DNA of 64,000 nucleotides from Candidatus Ribeiella danica (GTDB taxonomy: Bacteria > Chloroflexota > Chloroflexia > Chloroflexales > Roseiflexaceae): positions 2,108,001 through 2,172,000 of the forward strand of contig JADKFS010000001.1 of assembly GCA_016717335.1 (NCBI GenBank), in the 5' to 3' direction. The notes beneath the pieces were generated by a model. That model made no database searches. It saw only the letters and a program-made list of their open reading frames with translations, and was not told where the DNA came from. This document shows, one piece after another, positions 34,212 through 42,886 of this stretch. Made by a program: the position numbers and the translations under genes. The first letter of the stretch is position 1. Each line of letters starts with the position of its first letter.

Positions 34212-34588
34212 GGGCCAAAAACCTAGATTCTGACGCGGTGTAACGTCAGAGGCGAGCTTCAAAAAACTGATGTTACACTTTACACCCACATGGCCCCTTA
34301 TACGGGGGTTTATATTTCTTGTGTCTCCGTTCGGGCGTATAGATGCGAACTTTCCTACGCCTGAAGAAACAGCACTGCCGCCAGCCTCCCGCCGAATTCC
34401 AGCACGAGGACCGCGCCACACCGATCGCTCGCTGCTCCAGCACCCGGCCAACCTCATCCAGCGCGACGCACGCGAGCGCTCACGCTACCAGCTTCGGCCG
34501 ATCGACCTCTCGATCACCTCGCCGCGCATGGTTGTCGTGTGCCCTGTCGTAGCAGATGCAGCGAGCTAACACCCCACGCGATAATCTT

Positions 34589-34636
34589 CGCCGGAAGCCA
34601 CGGCCGTGGGCGCATACAAACGCCGGCGGCTTTTTT
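34589..34636 (+). promoter_or_regulatory. Terminator-like hairpin in ABC leader (putative attenuator)
   Basis: CGCCGG (34589-34594) can pair with CCGGCG (34623-34628), followed by a run of six T (34631-34636), 29 nt before the ABC start codon. Inside is the perfect 12-bp palindrome CCACGGCCGTGG (34598-34609), the same GCCACGG core as the hairpins ahead of the paralogous ABC operon. Confidence 0.5.
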
Positions 34637-34665
34637 GTGTCCGACTATTTCCGAAAGGACCGCGC

Positions 34666-36450
34666 ATGCCTGCCACGAACGGCTTCCGACGACTGTTGCA
34701 GACGTATCTGACGCCGCAGTGGAAGCAGGCGCTGCTGCTGCTGGTGCTGATGCTGGCCGGCGTGGCGCTCGATCTTGCGAACCCGCAGCTCATCCGCCGC
34801 TTTATCGATTCGGCGCTCGCCGGCGCGCCGATCAATGCGCTGCTGGCGATCGGCGCGACCTTTCTGACCGTGGCGCTGCTCAGCCAAGCTACACTGGTGG
34901 TCGAGCAGTACCTGGCCGGCAATGTGGCCTGGCGCGCGACCAACCGGCTGCGCGCCGACCTGACGCTGCATTGTCTCACGCTCGACCTTTCGTACCACGG
35001 CGCGCACCCGCCCGGCGAGCTGGTCGAGCGCGTCGATGGCGATGTCGCAAAGCTGAGCGAGTTCTTTTCGCAGTTCCTGGTGCGCCTGCTCGGCAATGTG
35101 CTGCTGCTGCTTGGCATTCTGCTGCTGAGCTTCGGCATCGAGTGGCGTGTCGGGCTGGCGCTGACGATCTTCGCGCTCTTCGCGCTGGTCGTACTCGGCA
35201 ACTTGCGCCAGGTCGGCTCGCGCGCGTGGGAAGCGCAGAGCCGCGCGAGCGCCGGGCTGTTCGGCTTTCTCGAAGAATATCTCTCGGGCACCGAGGATCT
35301 GCGCGCGAATGGCGCCACCGCGTTCGCGCTCCGGCGGCTGGCCGAGCAGCAGCGCGCGCTGCTGCGCACAACCCAGCGCGCCGTGCTGCGCGGCACCACG
35401 CCCTACAGCGCCACAACATTTCTGCTGTCGGTCGGCACCGCGATTGGGCTGCTGCTTGGCGCATATCTGTTCCGCGCCGGAACGCTGACGATTGGCTCGG
35501 TCTACCTGATCTTCGCCTATACCGAGCTGCTGCGCCGGCCGCTGGACGAGATCGGCCGCCAGATACAGCAGCTCCAGCAGGCGTCCGCGAGCGTCGCCCG
35601 CATCGGCGAGCTGCTGGCGGTGCAGAGCCGCATCAGCGACGGCGCCGGCCAGGAGCTGCCTCCCGGCGCGCTGCCAATCGCCTTCGAGGGCGTGAGCTTT
35701 GGCTATCAGGATGCGCCAAGCGCGGAGGTGCGCGGGCTGAGCGCTGAGGAGCCGACTCACTCGGTCCTCTCGGATGTCTCGTTCCAGCTTGGGCCGGGCC
35801 AGGTGCTGGGGCTGCTTGGCCGCACCGGCAGCGGGAAGACGACATTGGCGCGCCTGGTCTTCCGGCTGTACGACCCGCAGGGCGGCCGGATCACACTTGG
35901 CGGCCACGATCTGCGCGCGCTGCGGCAAAGCCAGCTCCGCCGGCGGATCGGCCTCGTGACGCAGGACATCCAGCTGTTTCACGCCAGCGTGCGCGACAAC
36001 CTGACCTTTTTTGATCCCGCGATTGCCGACGAGCGCATCATTGCGACGCTGGATGATCTGGGCCTGGGGCGCTGGTTTCAGGCGCTGCCGGAAAAACTGG
36101 ACACGCGCCTCGCGCCCGACGGCGGCGGGCTATCGGCTGGGCAGGCGCAGCTGCTGGCCTTTGCGCGCGTGTTCCTGCACAATCCCGGCCTGGTCATCCT
36201 CGACGAGGCGTCCTCGCGGCTCGACCCGGCCACCGAGCGCGCGGTCGAGCGCGCGGTCGAGCGCTTGCTGCACGGGCGCACGGCGATCATCATTGCCCAC
36301 CGGCTGCCGACGGTGCAGCGGGCCGACAGCGTCCTGATCCTCGAGCGCGGGCAGATCGTTGAGTTTGGCCCGCGCCGGCAGCTTGCCGACGATCCAACAT
36401 CGCGCTTTGCGCAGCTGCTGCGCACCGGTATGGAGGAGGCGCTGGCATGA
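34666..36450 (+). CDS. ABC exporter half-transporter, first subunit (paralogue of 26918-28669)
   Basis: 594 aa, ATG 34666 with GAAAGGA upstream. Exporter TMD (six helices, residues about 15-310), NBD with Walker A (GRTGSGKTTL), LVTQDIQLF, LSAGQAQLLAFARVF, Walker B LVILDEASSRLD, H-loop IIAHRLPTV. It shares LSAGQ and an intact catalytic Glu with the first subunit of the other ABC pair, so the two operons are paralogous. A Glu/Ser-rich loop (SAEVRGLSAEEPTHS) is inserted before the Walker A strand. The stop overlaps the next ATG (ATGA). Substrate unknown. Confidence 0.93.
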   Translation: MPATNGFRRLLQTYLTPQWKQALLLLVLMLAGVALDLANPQLIRRFIDSALAGAPINALLAIGATFLTVALLSQATLVVEQYLAGNVAWRATNRLRADLTLHCLTLDLSYHGAHPPGELVERVDGDVAKLSEFFSQFLVRLLGNVLLLLGILLLSFGIEWRVGLALTIFALFALVVLGNLRQVGSRAWEAQSRASAGLFGFLEEYLSGTEDLRANGATAFALRRLAEQQRALLRTTQRAVLRGTTPYSATTFLLSVGTAIGLLLGAYLFRAGTLTIGSVYLIFAYTELLRRPLDEIGRQIQQLQQASASVARIGELLAVQSRISDGAGQELPPGALPIAFEGVSFGYQDAPSAEVRGLSAEEPTHSVLSDVSFQLGPGQVLGLLGRTGSGKTTLARLVFRLYDPQGGRITLGGHDLRALRQSQLRRRIGLVTQDIQLFHASVRDNLTFFDPAIADERIIATLDDLGLGRWFQALPEKLDTRLAPDGGGLSAGQAQLLAFARVFLHNPGLVILDEASSRLDPATERAVERAVERLLHGRTAIIIAHRLPTVQRADSVLILERGQIVEFGPRRQLADDPTSRFAQLLRTGMEEALA

Positions 36451-38276
36451 GCGTTTGGCGATTGATCTGGCGATTGGCGCGCTACCGCTTCCACCTTTAC
36501 CTGGCGAGCGGGCTGCTCGCCAGCACGATGTTCTACCTATTCCCGCTCATTCCGGGGCTGATCGTGCGCTGGTTCTTCGACACGCTGACCGGCGCGCGCC
36601 TGGCCGGGCTGGATGAGTGGAGCCTGATCGCGCTGCTGCTGGCGGCCACGCTGGTGCGCGCCGCAGTGCTGTTGCTTGCCAACTTCACCGAGATCACCGT
36701 GGTGCAGATCGCCCAAGCGCTGATGCGCCACAATCTGCTGGCGCGCGTGCTCACGCACCCCGGCGCTCAGGCGCTGCCGGCCTCGCCCGGCGAGGCGATC
36801 AGCCGCTTCCGCGACGATGCCGACAGCGTCAGCCGCTTTGTGACCTGGACGCTCGACCCGATCGGCCAGGCGATCATGCTGACGGTTGCGATGACCGTGC
36901 TGATTCAGGTGAACGCGCTGATCGCGCTGGTGGTGGTTGGGCCGCTGATCCTGGTGCTCGTGCTGGCTCAGCAGTTCGCCAAGCGCATCCGGGCCTATCG
37001 CCGCTCGACGCAAGAATCGATCGGCGAGGTGACCGGGCTGCTGGGCGAGATCTTCGGCGCGACGCTGGCCGTGAAAGTGGCTGACGCCGAGCAACGGGTG
37101 GTGGCGCATCTGGAGCGCTTGAACGACATTCGCCGCCGCGCCACGCTGCGCGACCTGCTGCTGACCAAGATCCTCGACTCGCTGGGGGCCAGCTCGGCCA
37201 ATCTTGGCACCGGCGCGGTGCTGCTGCTGTCGGCGGCCTCGATCCGCGGCGGCACGTTCACCGTTGGCGACCTGGCGCTGTTCGTGTCGTACCTCGGCTG
37301 GCTGACGGAGGTGACCAACTTCTTCGGCAACTACGCGCGCCAGTTTCGCCAGGTCAGCGTTTCGCTGGAGCGGCTGGTCGCGCTGCTGCAGAGCGGGCCG
37401 CCGGAGGCGCTGGTCGCGCATAGCGACATCCACCTGCGCGGCGCGCTGCCGGCGATCGCGCACACGCCGAAAGCCGCCGAGCACCGACTGACGCTCCTGG
37501 AGGCCGACGGGCTGACCTACCACTACCCCGGCAGCGCTCACGGCATCGCCGATGTATCGCTGCGGATCGAGCGTGGCTCGTTCACGGTGATCACCGGGCG
37601 CGTTGGCGCAGGCAAAACCACGCTGCTGCGCGCACTGCTCGGCCTGCTGCCGCGGGACAGCGGGGCGATCCGCTGGAACGGCCGGCCGGTGGACGATCCA
37701 GCCAGCTTCCTGGTACCGCCGCGCGCAGCCTATACACCGCAGGTGCCCGTGTTCTTCAGCGAGACGCTGCGCGACAACCTGCTGCTGGGCCTGCCGGAAA
37801 GCACGCGCGCGCTGAGCGACGCGCTCCACGCCGCTGTGCTGGAGCAGGACATCGCCACCCTTGACGATCGGCTGTCGACGCGCGTCGGGCCGCGCGGCGT
37901 GCGGCTGTCGGGCGGCCAGCTCCAGCGCGCCGCCGCAGCGCGGATGTTCGTGCGTTCGCCCGAGCTGATCGTTGTCGACGACCTGTCAAGCGCGCTTGAT
38001 GTCGAGACCGAGCGCACCCTGTGGGAAAGGATGGGCGATGAAGGCGGAAGGATGAAGACAGACGACGACGCGCAGGAGGCTTCATCCTTCATCCCTCATC
38101 CCTCATCCTTCACCATTCTGGCCGTCTCGCACCGCAGGGCAGCGCTGCGCCGAGCCGATCAGATCGTCGTGCTCGACCACGGGCGTGTCGCGGCGGTTGG
38201 GAAGCTCGATCAGCTGTTGGAGACCAGCGCCGAGATGCGGCGGCTGTGGCACGGGGAGATCGAGGCCGAAGAATAG
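36447..38276 (+). CDS. ABC exporter half-transporter, second subunit (paralogue of 25068-26921)
   Basis: 609 aa, start ATG in ATGA overlap with the first subunit. TMD then NBD with Walker A (GRVGAGKTT), YTPQVPVFF, LSGGQLQRAAAARMF, Walker B LIVVDDLSSALD, H-loop AVSHRRAALRRAD. As in its paralogue the Walker B is followed by Asp rather than Glu, so this is the degenerate half of a heterodimer. Residues about 527-556 are a heptamer-palindrome insert at the same position as in the paralogue. The stop is only 11 nt from that of the convergent sigma factor gene, with no room for a separate terminator. Confidence 0.93.
   Translation: MSVWRLIWRLARYRFHLYLASGLLASTMFYLFPLIPGLIVRWFFDTLTGARLAGLDEWSLIALLLAATLVRAAVLLLANFTEITVVQIAQALMRHNLLARVLTHPGAQALPASPGEAISRFRDDADSVSRFVTWTLDPIGQAIMLTVAMTVLIQVNALIALVVVGPLILVLVLAQQFAKRIRAYRRSTQESIGEVTGLLGEIFGATLAVKVADAEQRVVAHLERLNDIRRRATLRDLLLTKILDSLGASSANLGTGAVLLLSAASIRGGTFTVGDLALFVSYLGWLTEVTNFFGNYARQFRQVSVSLERLVALLQSGPPEALVAHSDIHLRGALPAIAHTPKAAEHRLTLLEADGLTYHYPGSAHGIADVSLRIERGSFTVITGRVGAGKTTLLRALLGLLPRDSGAIRWNGRPVDDPASFLVPPRAAYTPQVPVFFSETLRDNLLLGLPESTRALSDALHAAVLEQDIATLDDRLSTRVGPRGVRLSGGQLQRAAAARMFVRSPELIVVDDLSSALDVETERTLWERMGDEGGRMKTDDDAQEASSFIPHPSSFTILAVSHRRAALRRADQIVVLDHGRVAAVGKLDQLLETSAEMRRLWHGEIEAEE
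38026..38113. repeat. In-frame heptamer palindrome inside ABC NBD (second copy)
   Basis: Left arm GGATGGGC-GATGAAG-GCGGAAG-GATGAAG, right arm TTCATCC, TTCATCC, CTCATCC, CTCATCC, TTCACC. It encodes EGGRMK ... SSFIPHPSSF, between D-loop and H-loop. Confidence 0.88.
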
Positions 38277-38287
38277 AGGACACACTC

Positions 38288-39553
38288 TCAAGATCCTGCG
38301 CGACGCCGGGCTGATTGGCCGCGAGCGACAGAGCCTGTGGGGAGCCCCTGGCGGCGGCGCTGGAGGAAGTCGCGCTCGGCCGCGTTCTGGGTGCGCGCGA
38401 TCGCCGCCTCGTACGCCAGCGCCGCCTCGGCGGCGCGCCCCAGGCGCCGGAGCAGGTCGGCGCGGATGGCGTGGAACAGGTAATAGCTATTGAGATCGAG
38501 GGTGTCGACGAGGGTGAGCGCCGCCTCCGGCCCCTCGACCTCTGCCAGCGCGACCGCGCGGTTGAGGGCCACGACCGGGCTCGGCGCGAGCGACAGGAGC
38601 TGGTCGTAGAGCTGCAGGATCTGCCGCCAGTCGGTGACGGCCGCAGTCGGCGCATCGCTGTGGACCGCGTTGATCGCCGCCTGAATCTGGTAGGGGCCCG
38701 GCTGATTGCGCCGCAGGCACTGCCGCACGATCGCCTGGCCTTCGGCGATCAGGGCGCGATCCCAGCGGGCGCGGTCCTGGTCGGCCAGCCGCGCGAGATC
38801 GCCCTCCGGGGTGGTGCGCGCAGCCCGCCGCGACTCGACCAGCAGCATCAGCGCAAGCAGCCCCATGACCTCCGGCTCGTCGGGCATCAGCTCGGCCAGG
38901 AGTCGGCCAAGGCGGATCGCCTCGGCGCAGAGCTCCGCGCGGACAAGCTGGTCGCCCGCGCTGGCCGTGTAGCCCTCGTTGAAGATCAGGTAGACGACGG
39001 CCAGCACCGCCCGCAGGCGGCCTGGAAGGTCGCCTCTGCTCGGGACCCGGTACGGGATTCGCGCGTCGCGGATCTTGCCCTTGGCGCGGACGAGCCGCTG
39101 GGCGATGGTTGCCTCGGGCACCAGGAAGGCGCGCGCGATCTCGGCTGTCGTGAGCCCGCCCAGCAGCCGGAGCGTCAGCGCGACTTGCACGCCGGCGCCC
39201 AGCGCCGGATGGCAGCAGGTGAAGAGTAAGCGCAGCCGGTCGTCGTGCACGGCGCCCTCCTCAATCGGTGGGGCGGAGGTCTGCAGCAGGGCGGCCTGGA
39301 TGTGCCGCTCCTCGCGGGACGCCTCGCGGCGCAGGCGGTCGATCGCCCGGTTGCGGGCCGTGGTGATGATCCAGCCCGCCGGGCTTGGCGGCAGCCCGGT
39401 GGACGGCCAGCGTTGCACCGCGGCGGTGAACGCGTCCTGCACCGCGTCCTCGGCGGCATCGATGTCACCAAAGACGCGGACCAGCACGGCCACCGCGCGG
39501 CCATACTCCTCGCGGAACACCCGTTCAATCTCCGACGTGGGTAGGGCCGGCAT
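38288..39553 (-). CDS. ECF-type RNA polymerase sigma factor (ECF42-like) with long C-terminal extension
   Basis: 421 aa from ATG 39553 with GAGGAG 11 nt upstream. Sigma region 2 (VFREEYGRAVAVLVRVFGDIDAAEDAVQDAF, residues about 10-42; WIITTARNRAIDRLRR) and region 4 (LTLRLLGGLTTAEIARAFLVPEATIAQRLVRAKGKI) are followed by a roughly 240-residue helical extension (DUF6596/TPR-like: RAVLAVVYLIFNEGY, LCAEAIRLGRLL, PYQIQAAINAVH). This extension and the adjacent DGPF gene define the ECF42 group, which lacks a classical anti-sigma factor. It is the last gene of a three-gene operon. Confidence 0.93.
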   Translation of the reverse strand: MPALPTSEIERVFREEYGRAVAVLVRVFGDIDAAEDAVQDAFTAAVQRWPSTGLPPSPAGWIITTARNRAIDRLRREASREERHIQAALLQTSAPPIEEGAVHDDRLRLLFTCCHPALGAGVQVALTLRLLGGLTTAEIARAFLVPEATIAQRLVRAKGKIRDARIPYRVPSRGDLPGRLRAVLAVVYLIFNEGYTASAGDQLVRAELCAEAIRLGRLLAELMPDEPEVMGLLALMLLVESRRAARTTPEGDLARLADQDRARWDRALIAEGQAIVRQCLRRNQPGPYQIQAAINAVHSDAPTAAVTDWRQILQLYDQLLSLAPSPVVALNRAVALAEVEGPEAALTLVDTLDLNSYYLFHAIRADLLRRLGRAAEAALAYEAAIARTQNAAERDFLQRRRQGLPTGSVARGQSARRRAGS

Positions 39554-39561
39554 GGCGGGGC

Positions 39562-39915
39562 TCACTCCTCGGCCTGGCCTTGGAATGGCCGCACCTCGAT
39601 CGGGAGGGTGGTTGCCTGGCTCACCCTTCGCGCCCACGCGAGCGCAGCGTCGAGATCGGGTGCCCTGATGATGTAGATCCCGCCGATGTGCTCCTTGCCT
39701 TCGGCGAACGGGCCATCGGTCAGGAGCAGGTCGCCGTCGCGGGTCCGCACCACCGTGGCCGTGCTGGGGGGGTACAGCCCGCCGGTGAAGACCCACGCGC
39801 CGGCAGCCTTGAGCTCCTGGTTCAAGGCGCCGAGGGCGCGCATCATTGGCTCCAGGACCTCGGGCGGCGGCGGATCGCCGGCGGGCTGATAGATGCTGAG
39901 CAGGTACTGCTGCAC
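39562..39915 (-). CDS. YCII/DGPF-domain protein
   Basis: 117 aa. YCII-like dimeric alpha/beta barrel with MQQYLLSIYQPAG, LNQELKAAGAWVFTGGL, and the DGPF motif LLTDGPFAEGKEHIGGIYIIRAPDLDAALAWA. DGPF proteins are the conserved partners of ECF42 sigma factors; their exact role is not settled. It ends 8 nt before the sigma factor start. Confidence 0.92.
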   Translation of the reverse strand: MQQYLLSIYQPAGDPPPPEVLEPMMRALGALNQELKAAGAWVFTGGLYPPSTATVVRTRDGDLLLTDGPFAEGKEHIGGIYIIRAPDLDAALAWARRVSQATTLPIEVRPFQGQAEE

Positions 39916-39929
39916 TGGGTGTTCCTCCT

Positions 39930-40529
39930 CTATGGCGCCGCCGACACGGTCGGCTCAGCCGGCTCGTAGGTCGCGATCACCACGCCGCTGGCGGTCGTCT
40001 TGGTGTCGACGAGCCGGAGCGCGGTCGTCGGGCTGCCCTCCGGAAAGAGCCGCCGCCCCGTCCCCAGGACCAGCGGATGGATGAGCAGCACGTACGTGTC
40101 GACGAGGCTGCGCCGCATGAGCGACTGGATAAGCTGGCCGCTGCCCATGATCAAGAGATCCTTGTCGAGCTGCCGCTTGAGCGCGGCCACTGCCGCCGCG
40201 GCGTCGCCCGTGAGCAGGGTCGAGTTGCTCCACGGCAGCGGCTCCGCCAGCGTGGTTGACGCAACGTACTTCCGGGTGGTGTTGAGCACCGCGGTGAACG
40301 GGTTGTCGGTCTGGTTGGGCCAGAAGGAGAAGAAGTCCTCGTAGGTCCGTCGCCCGAACAGCAGGCCCCCGACCTCGGGAATGCTCCCCAACGCCTCGCT
40401 GACCGAATCGCCGCGGGGCCGCGCCCAGCCGCCGTGCGCGAAGCCGTCGCGGCGGTCCTCGTCGGGCCGGCCGGGCGCCTGCATCACGCCGTCGAGCGTC
40501 AGGTGATTGAGCACAACAACGTTACTCAT
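39930..40529 (-). CDS. Dihydrofolate reductase family (RibD C-terminal-like) protein
   Basis: 199 aa. Matches the RibD_C/DHFR-like family: VVLNHLTLDGVMQAPG at the start, GGLLFGRRTYEDFFSFW, NTTRKYVASTTL, LIMGSGQLIQSLMRRSLVDTYVLLIHPLVLGTGRRLF. NADPH-dependent reductase activity is inferred from the family; the substrate is unknown and it is not the housekeeping FolA. First gene of the operon with the DGPF and ECF42 genes (14-nt gap), a linkage common in Actinobacteria and Chloroflexota. Confidence 0.9.
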   Translation of the reverse strand: MSNVVVLNHLTLDGVMQAPGRPDEDRRDGFAHGGWARPRGDSVSEALGSIPEVGGLLFGRRTYEDFFSFWPNQTDNPFTAVLNTTRKYVASTTLAEPLPWSNSTLLTGDAAAAVAALKRQLDKDLLIMGSGQLIQSLMRRSLVDTYVLLIHPLVLGTGRRLFPEGSPTTALRLVDTKTTASGVVIATYEPAEPTVSAAP

Positions 40530-40727
40530 GATACCCCTTTCCTGTCAAATTGGTGCCTTCTCACCATCTATACGAATGGCTTTGGCCCAGATCGACATGG
40601 GGCGCCGCCGCGCGACACGCATTCCCGACAGAAGCAATCGAGCGCTGCTACAGCGCGCTGCATACATAGCTAAAGGGGAGGGGTGGGGGTTGTGAGGGCG
40701 GCTTTCCAAGCGGCTGCATGCCGTGAG

Positions 40728-42818
40728 CTAGCCTCGCGCGAACGTTACGCCCGGCGTGCCTTCGACCATCTGGCTGGCAAATGTCGCGGAGGTGAACGAG
40801 GCGAGTCCGAGCTTCGCCCGCATCGCCGCGACAAGTCCGGCGACGTCGAGCACGCGCTCGGGCTGGCGACGCAGGGGGATCGGGTCGACGACGAGGTTGT
40901 CCGGCTGCCGGCCCTGGCTGTCGCGCAGCCGTTTGGCGAAGTGTCGATCCGCGCCGCTTGGCCCGTCGACGCCGAAGTGCAGCGTCTCCGGCTTGAGCGA
41001 GAGCGCCGCGCTGTCGATTGCTCCGGCGAACAGGCACAGCAGCACGTTCGAGGATAGCCGGTCGACGCGAATGGGCTTGAGCTTCGCGCCGGCGCCATCG
41101 AACGCATCCACGACTATGCCCGGCCATCCCGCCACCACCTGCGAGCGCAGCAGAAAGCCGCTGATCGCGTCGGAGGCGCCGGGCGCCAGGCTGCCGGCGA
41201 GCGCCTGGTCGCGCTGGTGGTCCGCCGTGGTGGCCCGGCCGATGCTGAAGGCGCCGTCCAGCAGGCAGTCGATCCAGGGATGATCCATCCAGACAAAACG
41301 GATCGACTCGCTGGGCAGCATGCGCTCGTCGGGGACCAGGTAGCTAAACGGTACGCCCTCCAGCCGCCGCAGGCCGACGAACCACTCGGCGATCTCGGCT
41401 GGCGTGTCGGCCAGATCGATCGTCTGGCCCTGCACCGGGAGATGCGAGTGCAGCAGGCGCTGCTCGATCTGCGCAAGATGCTGAGCGTAGGCGCGCTTCC
41501 AGCCGTACAGGCTGGCGGAAACCTGCTTGTTCTGCAGCGTGAGCAGCCGCCCCAGCTCCCAGGCGGCCGCATAGGAGACGTCGAGGAGGCCGACGGCCGG
41601 GTCGAAGCGGATGAGCTCGTCGGCGGCGCGCGCCGGCAGCGGTAGCTCGCCAGCGTGCTCGCCGGTGACGAGCGGGCCGTGGTACCAGCTCACCGTTCTG
41701 CCACCCTGGCGCAGCGCGTGCGGCAGCGGCACGCAGCCACGCGCCAGGTACTTCTCGGCCGCTTCAGCCTTTTTGACGGGCAGCCTGAGCGTCCCGGGTG
41801 TGCGGTTGAGGCCGTTGAGCAGCCCGTTGAAGCTCTGGTCCCGCGCGACGCAGGCGAAGCTCCAGCTCTTCAGGCTGATCAGCCGGATCATGTCGCCGTC
41901 GCGCGCGCCGCCGCTGTCGAACCCGCTGGCAGTGTAGCGCCGCTCGATCGAGACCAGGTGGACGGTGCTGATCCCACCTTGTTTCGGAAGCCGGCTCCCG
42001 ACGATGCCCGCCAGCTCGTCCGTAGCTCCGCCGGCCGCGCGGCGCACGTGCGCCAGGTACTCGAGATCGGCGCGCGTGGGCATCAGCTTGTCCAGCAGCT
42101 GCTTCTCGACGTCGATCACCGTCACGTTGTCGGTCAGCTGCTGGCCCGGCTCCGGCGCCAGCCCCGGCCAGATCAGGCCGCCGGTCGAGGCGGCCTGAAG
42201 CGCGCTCAGCGGCAGCACCCGCGGCGCCCGCGCCCGGTCGAGGATCGCCTCAATCCCGCTCGCGGCCGCGGCGAAATCCGCGCCAAGCTGGCCGGCGCGG
42301 CTGGCCGCAGCCACCACCGCCGCCTGACCTGGGAGGCCCGCGATCGGTCGCAGCCAGCCGACCTGCGCGCCGAGCAGGTGGCTCCAGGCCGCCTCGCCGT
42401 TCGCGCCGTAGCCGCGCACGAAGGCTGCCTTGTCGATCGTCCCGCCCAGGCGCTCGCCGTCCTCGAACAGCAGCAGCACCAGCCACGGCAGCCGCGCGCC
42501 GCCGCTGTCGGCGGTGCGCTCCCACGGCAGCGTGCTGCGCTTGAGCAGCACGTGCGGCAGCACGCTCGAATGGTCGCCCAGGCTGCCCTCCGGCGGGAAG
42601 ACCGCGGCAAACTCCTCGGGCTTGATGGCGCAGCGATCCCCGGCCACGACGAAGCGCCGCGCCGTCGAAAAGCTCGACCCGGGAATCTTCGACGAGTCGG
42701 CGGTCCGGACGCTCTGCGTGACGGTGATCTGGTAGATACCACTCGTCAGCGCCGGCTCGTGATACTGGACGAACTCGATCGCATCGGCGCCAGTGTTTGC
42801 GCTGGTTGTATCGGGCAT
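40728..42818 (-). CDS. Unrecognised 696-aa protein, last gene of the giant-protein cluster
   Basis: Starts at ATG 42818 (GAGAG 6 nt upstream), 68 nt after the DUF6603-type gene. I recognise no domain. Visible: no signal peptide and no membrane helix; an N-terminal beta-rich part (EFVQYHEPALTSGIYQITVTQSV, RRFVVAGDRCAIKPEEFAAVFPPEGSLGDHSSVLPHVLLKRSTLPWER), then LPWLVLLLFEDGE, a middle with AAWELGRLLTLQNKQVSASLYGWKR, and a C-terminal YLVPDERMLPSESIRFVWMDHPWIDCLLDGAFSIGR. The opening, on how an input is checked and bounded, is reminiscent of phage or particle structural proteins but this is impression only. Its place in one minus-strand run of genes with the 1528-aa protein suggests a shared function. 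Confidence 0.8.
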   Translation of the reverse strand: MPDTTSANTGADAIEFVQYHEPALTSGIYQITVTQSVRTADSSKIPGSSFSTARRFVVAGDRCAIKPEEFAAVFPPEGSLGDHSSVLPHVLLKRSTLPWERTADSGGARLPWLVLLLFEDGERLGGTIDKAAFVRGYGANGEAAWSHLLGAQVGWLRPIAGLPGQAAVVAAASRAGQLGADFAAAASGIEAILDRARAPRVLPLSALQAASTGGLIWPGLAPEPGQQLTDNVTVIDVEKQLLDKLMPTRADLEYLAHVRRAAGGATDELAGIVGSRLPKQGGISTVHLVSIERRYTASGFDSGGARDGDMIRLISLKSWSFACVARDQSFNGLLNGLNRTPGTLRLPVKKAEAAEKYLARGCVPLPHALRQGGRTVSWYHGPLVTGEHAGELPLPARAADELIRFDPAVGLLDVSYAAAWELGRLLTLQNKQVSASLYGWKRAYAQHLAQIEQRLLHSHLPVQGQTIDLADTPAEIAEWFVGLRRLEGVPFSYLVPDERMLPSESIRFVWMDHPWIDCLLDGAFSIGRATTADHQRDQALAGSLAPGASDAISGFLLRSQVVAGWPGIVVDAFDGAGAKLKPIRVDRLSSNVLLCLFAGAIDSAALSLKPETLHFGVDGPSGADRHFAKRLRDSQGRQPDNLVVDPIPLRRQPERVLDVAGLVAAMRAKLGLASFTSATFASQMVEGTPGVTFARG

Positions 42819-42886
42819 TGTGTGCTCTCTCAGCTCTTTGCTTGCCGCGGGCCTCGAGCCTACAGTTGAAAGCCGACTGGCACGCA

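Larger units (their letters stand above)
34016..34665. other. 650-nt divergent intergenic region
   Basis: Upstream of both the Hsp70-like gene (-) and the ABC operon (+). It is visibly more AT-rich at 34150-34340 than the neighbours. It contains the Hsp70 promoter, an inverted repeat TCTGACG/CGTCAGA (34229-34250, 8-nt spacer) and the ABC attenuator. Open frames at 34270-34569 show no convincing homology. Confidence 0.6.

Noticed and set aside
34270..34569. A 99-aa frame in the 34-kb intergenic region
   Set aside because: No ribosome site and no family pattern; low-complexity Arg/Ser-rich composition typical of chance frames.
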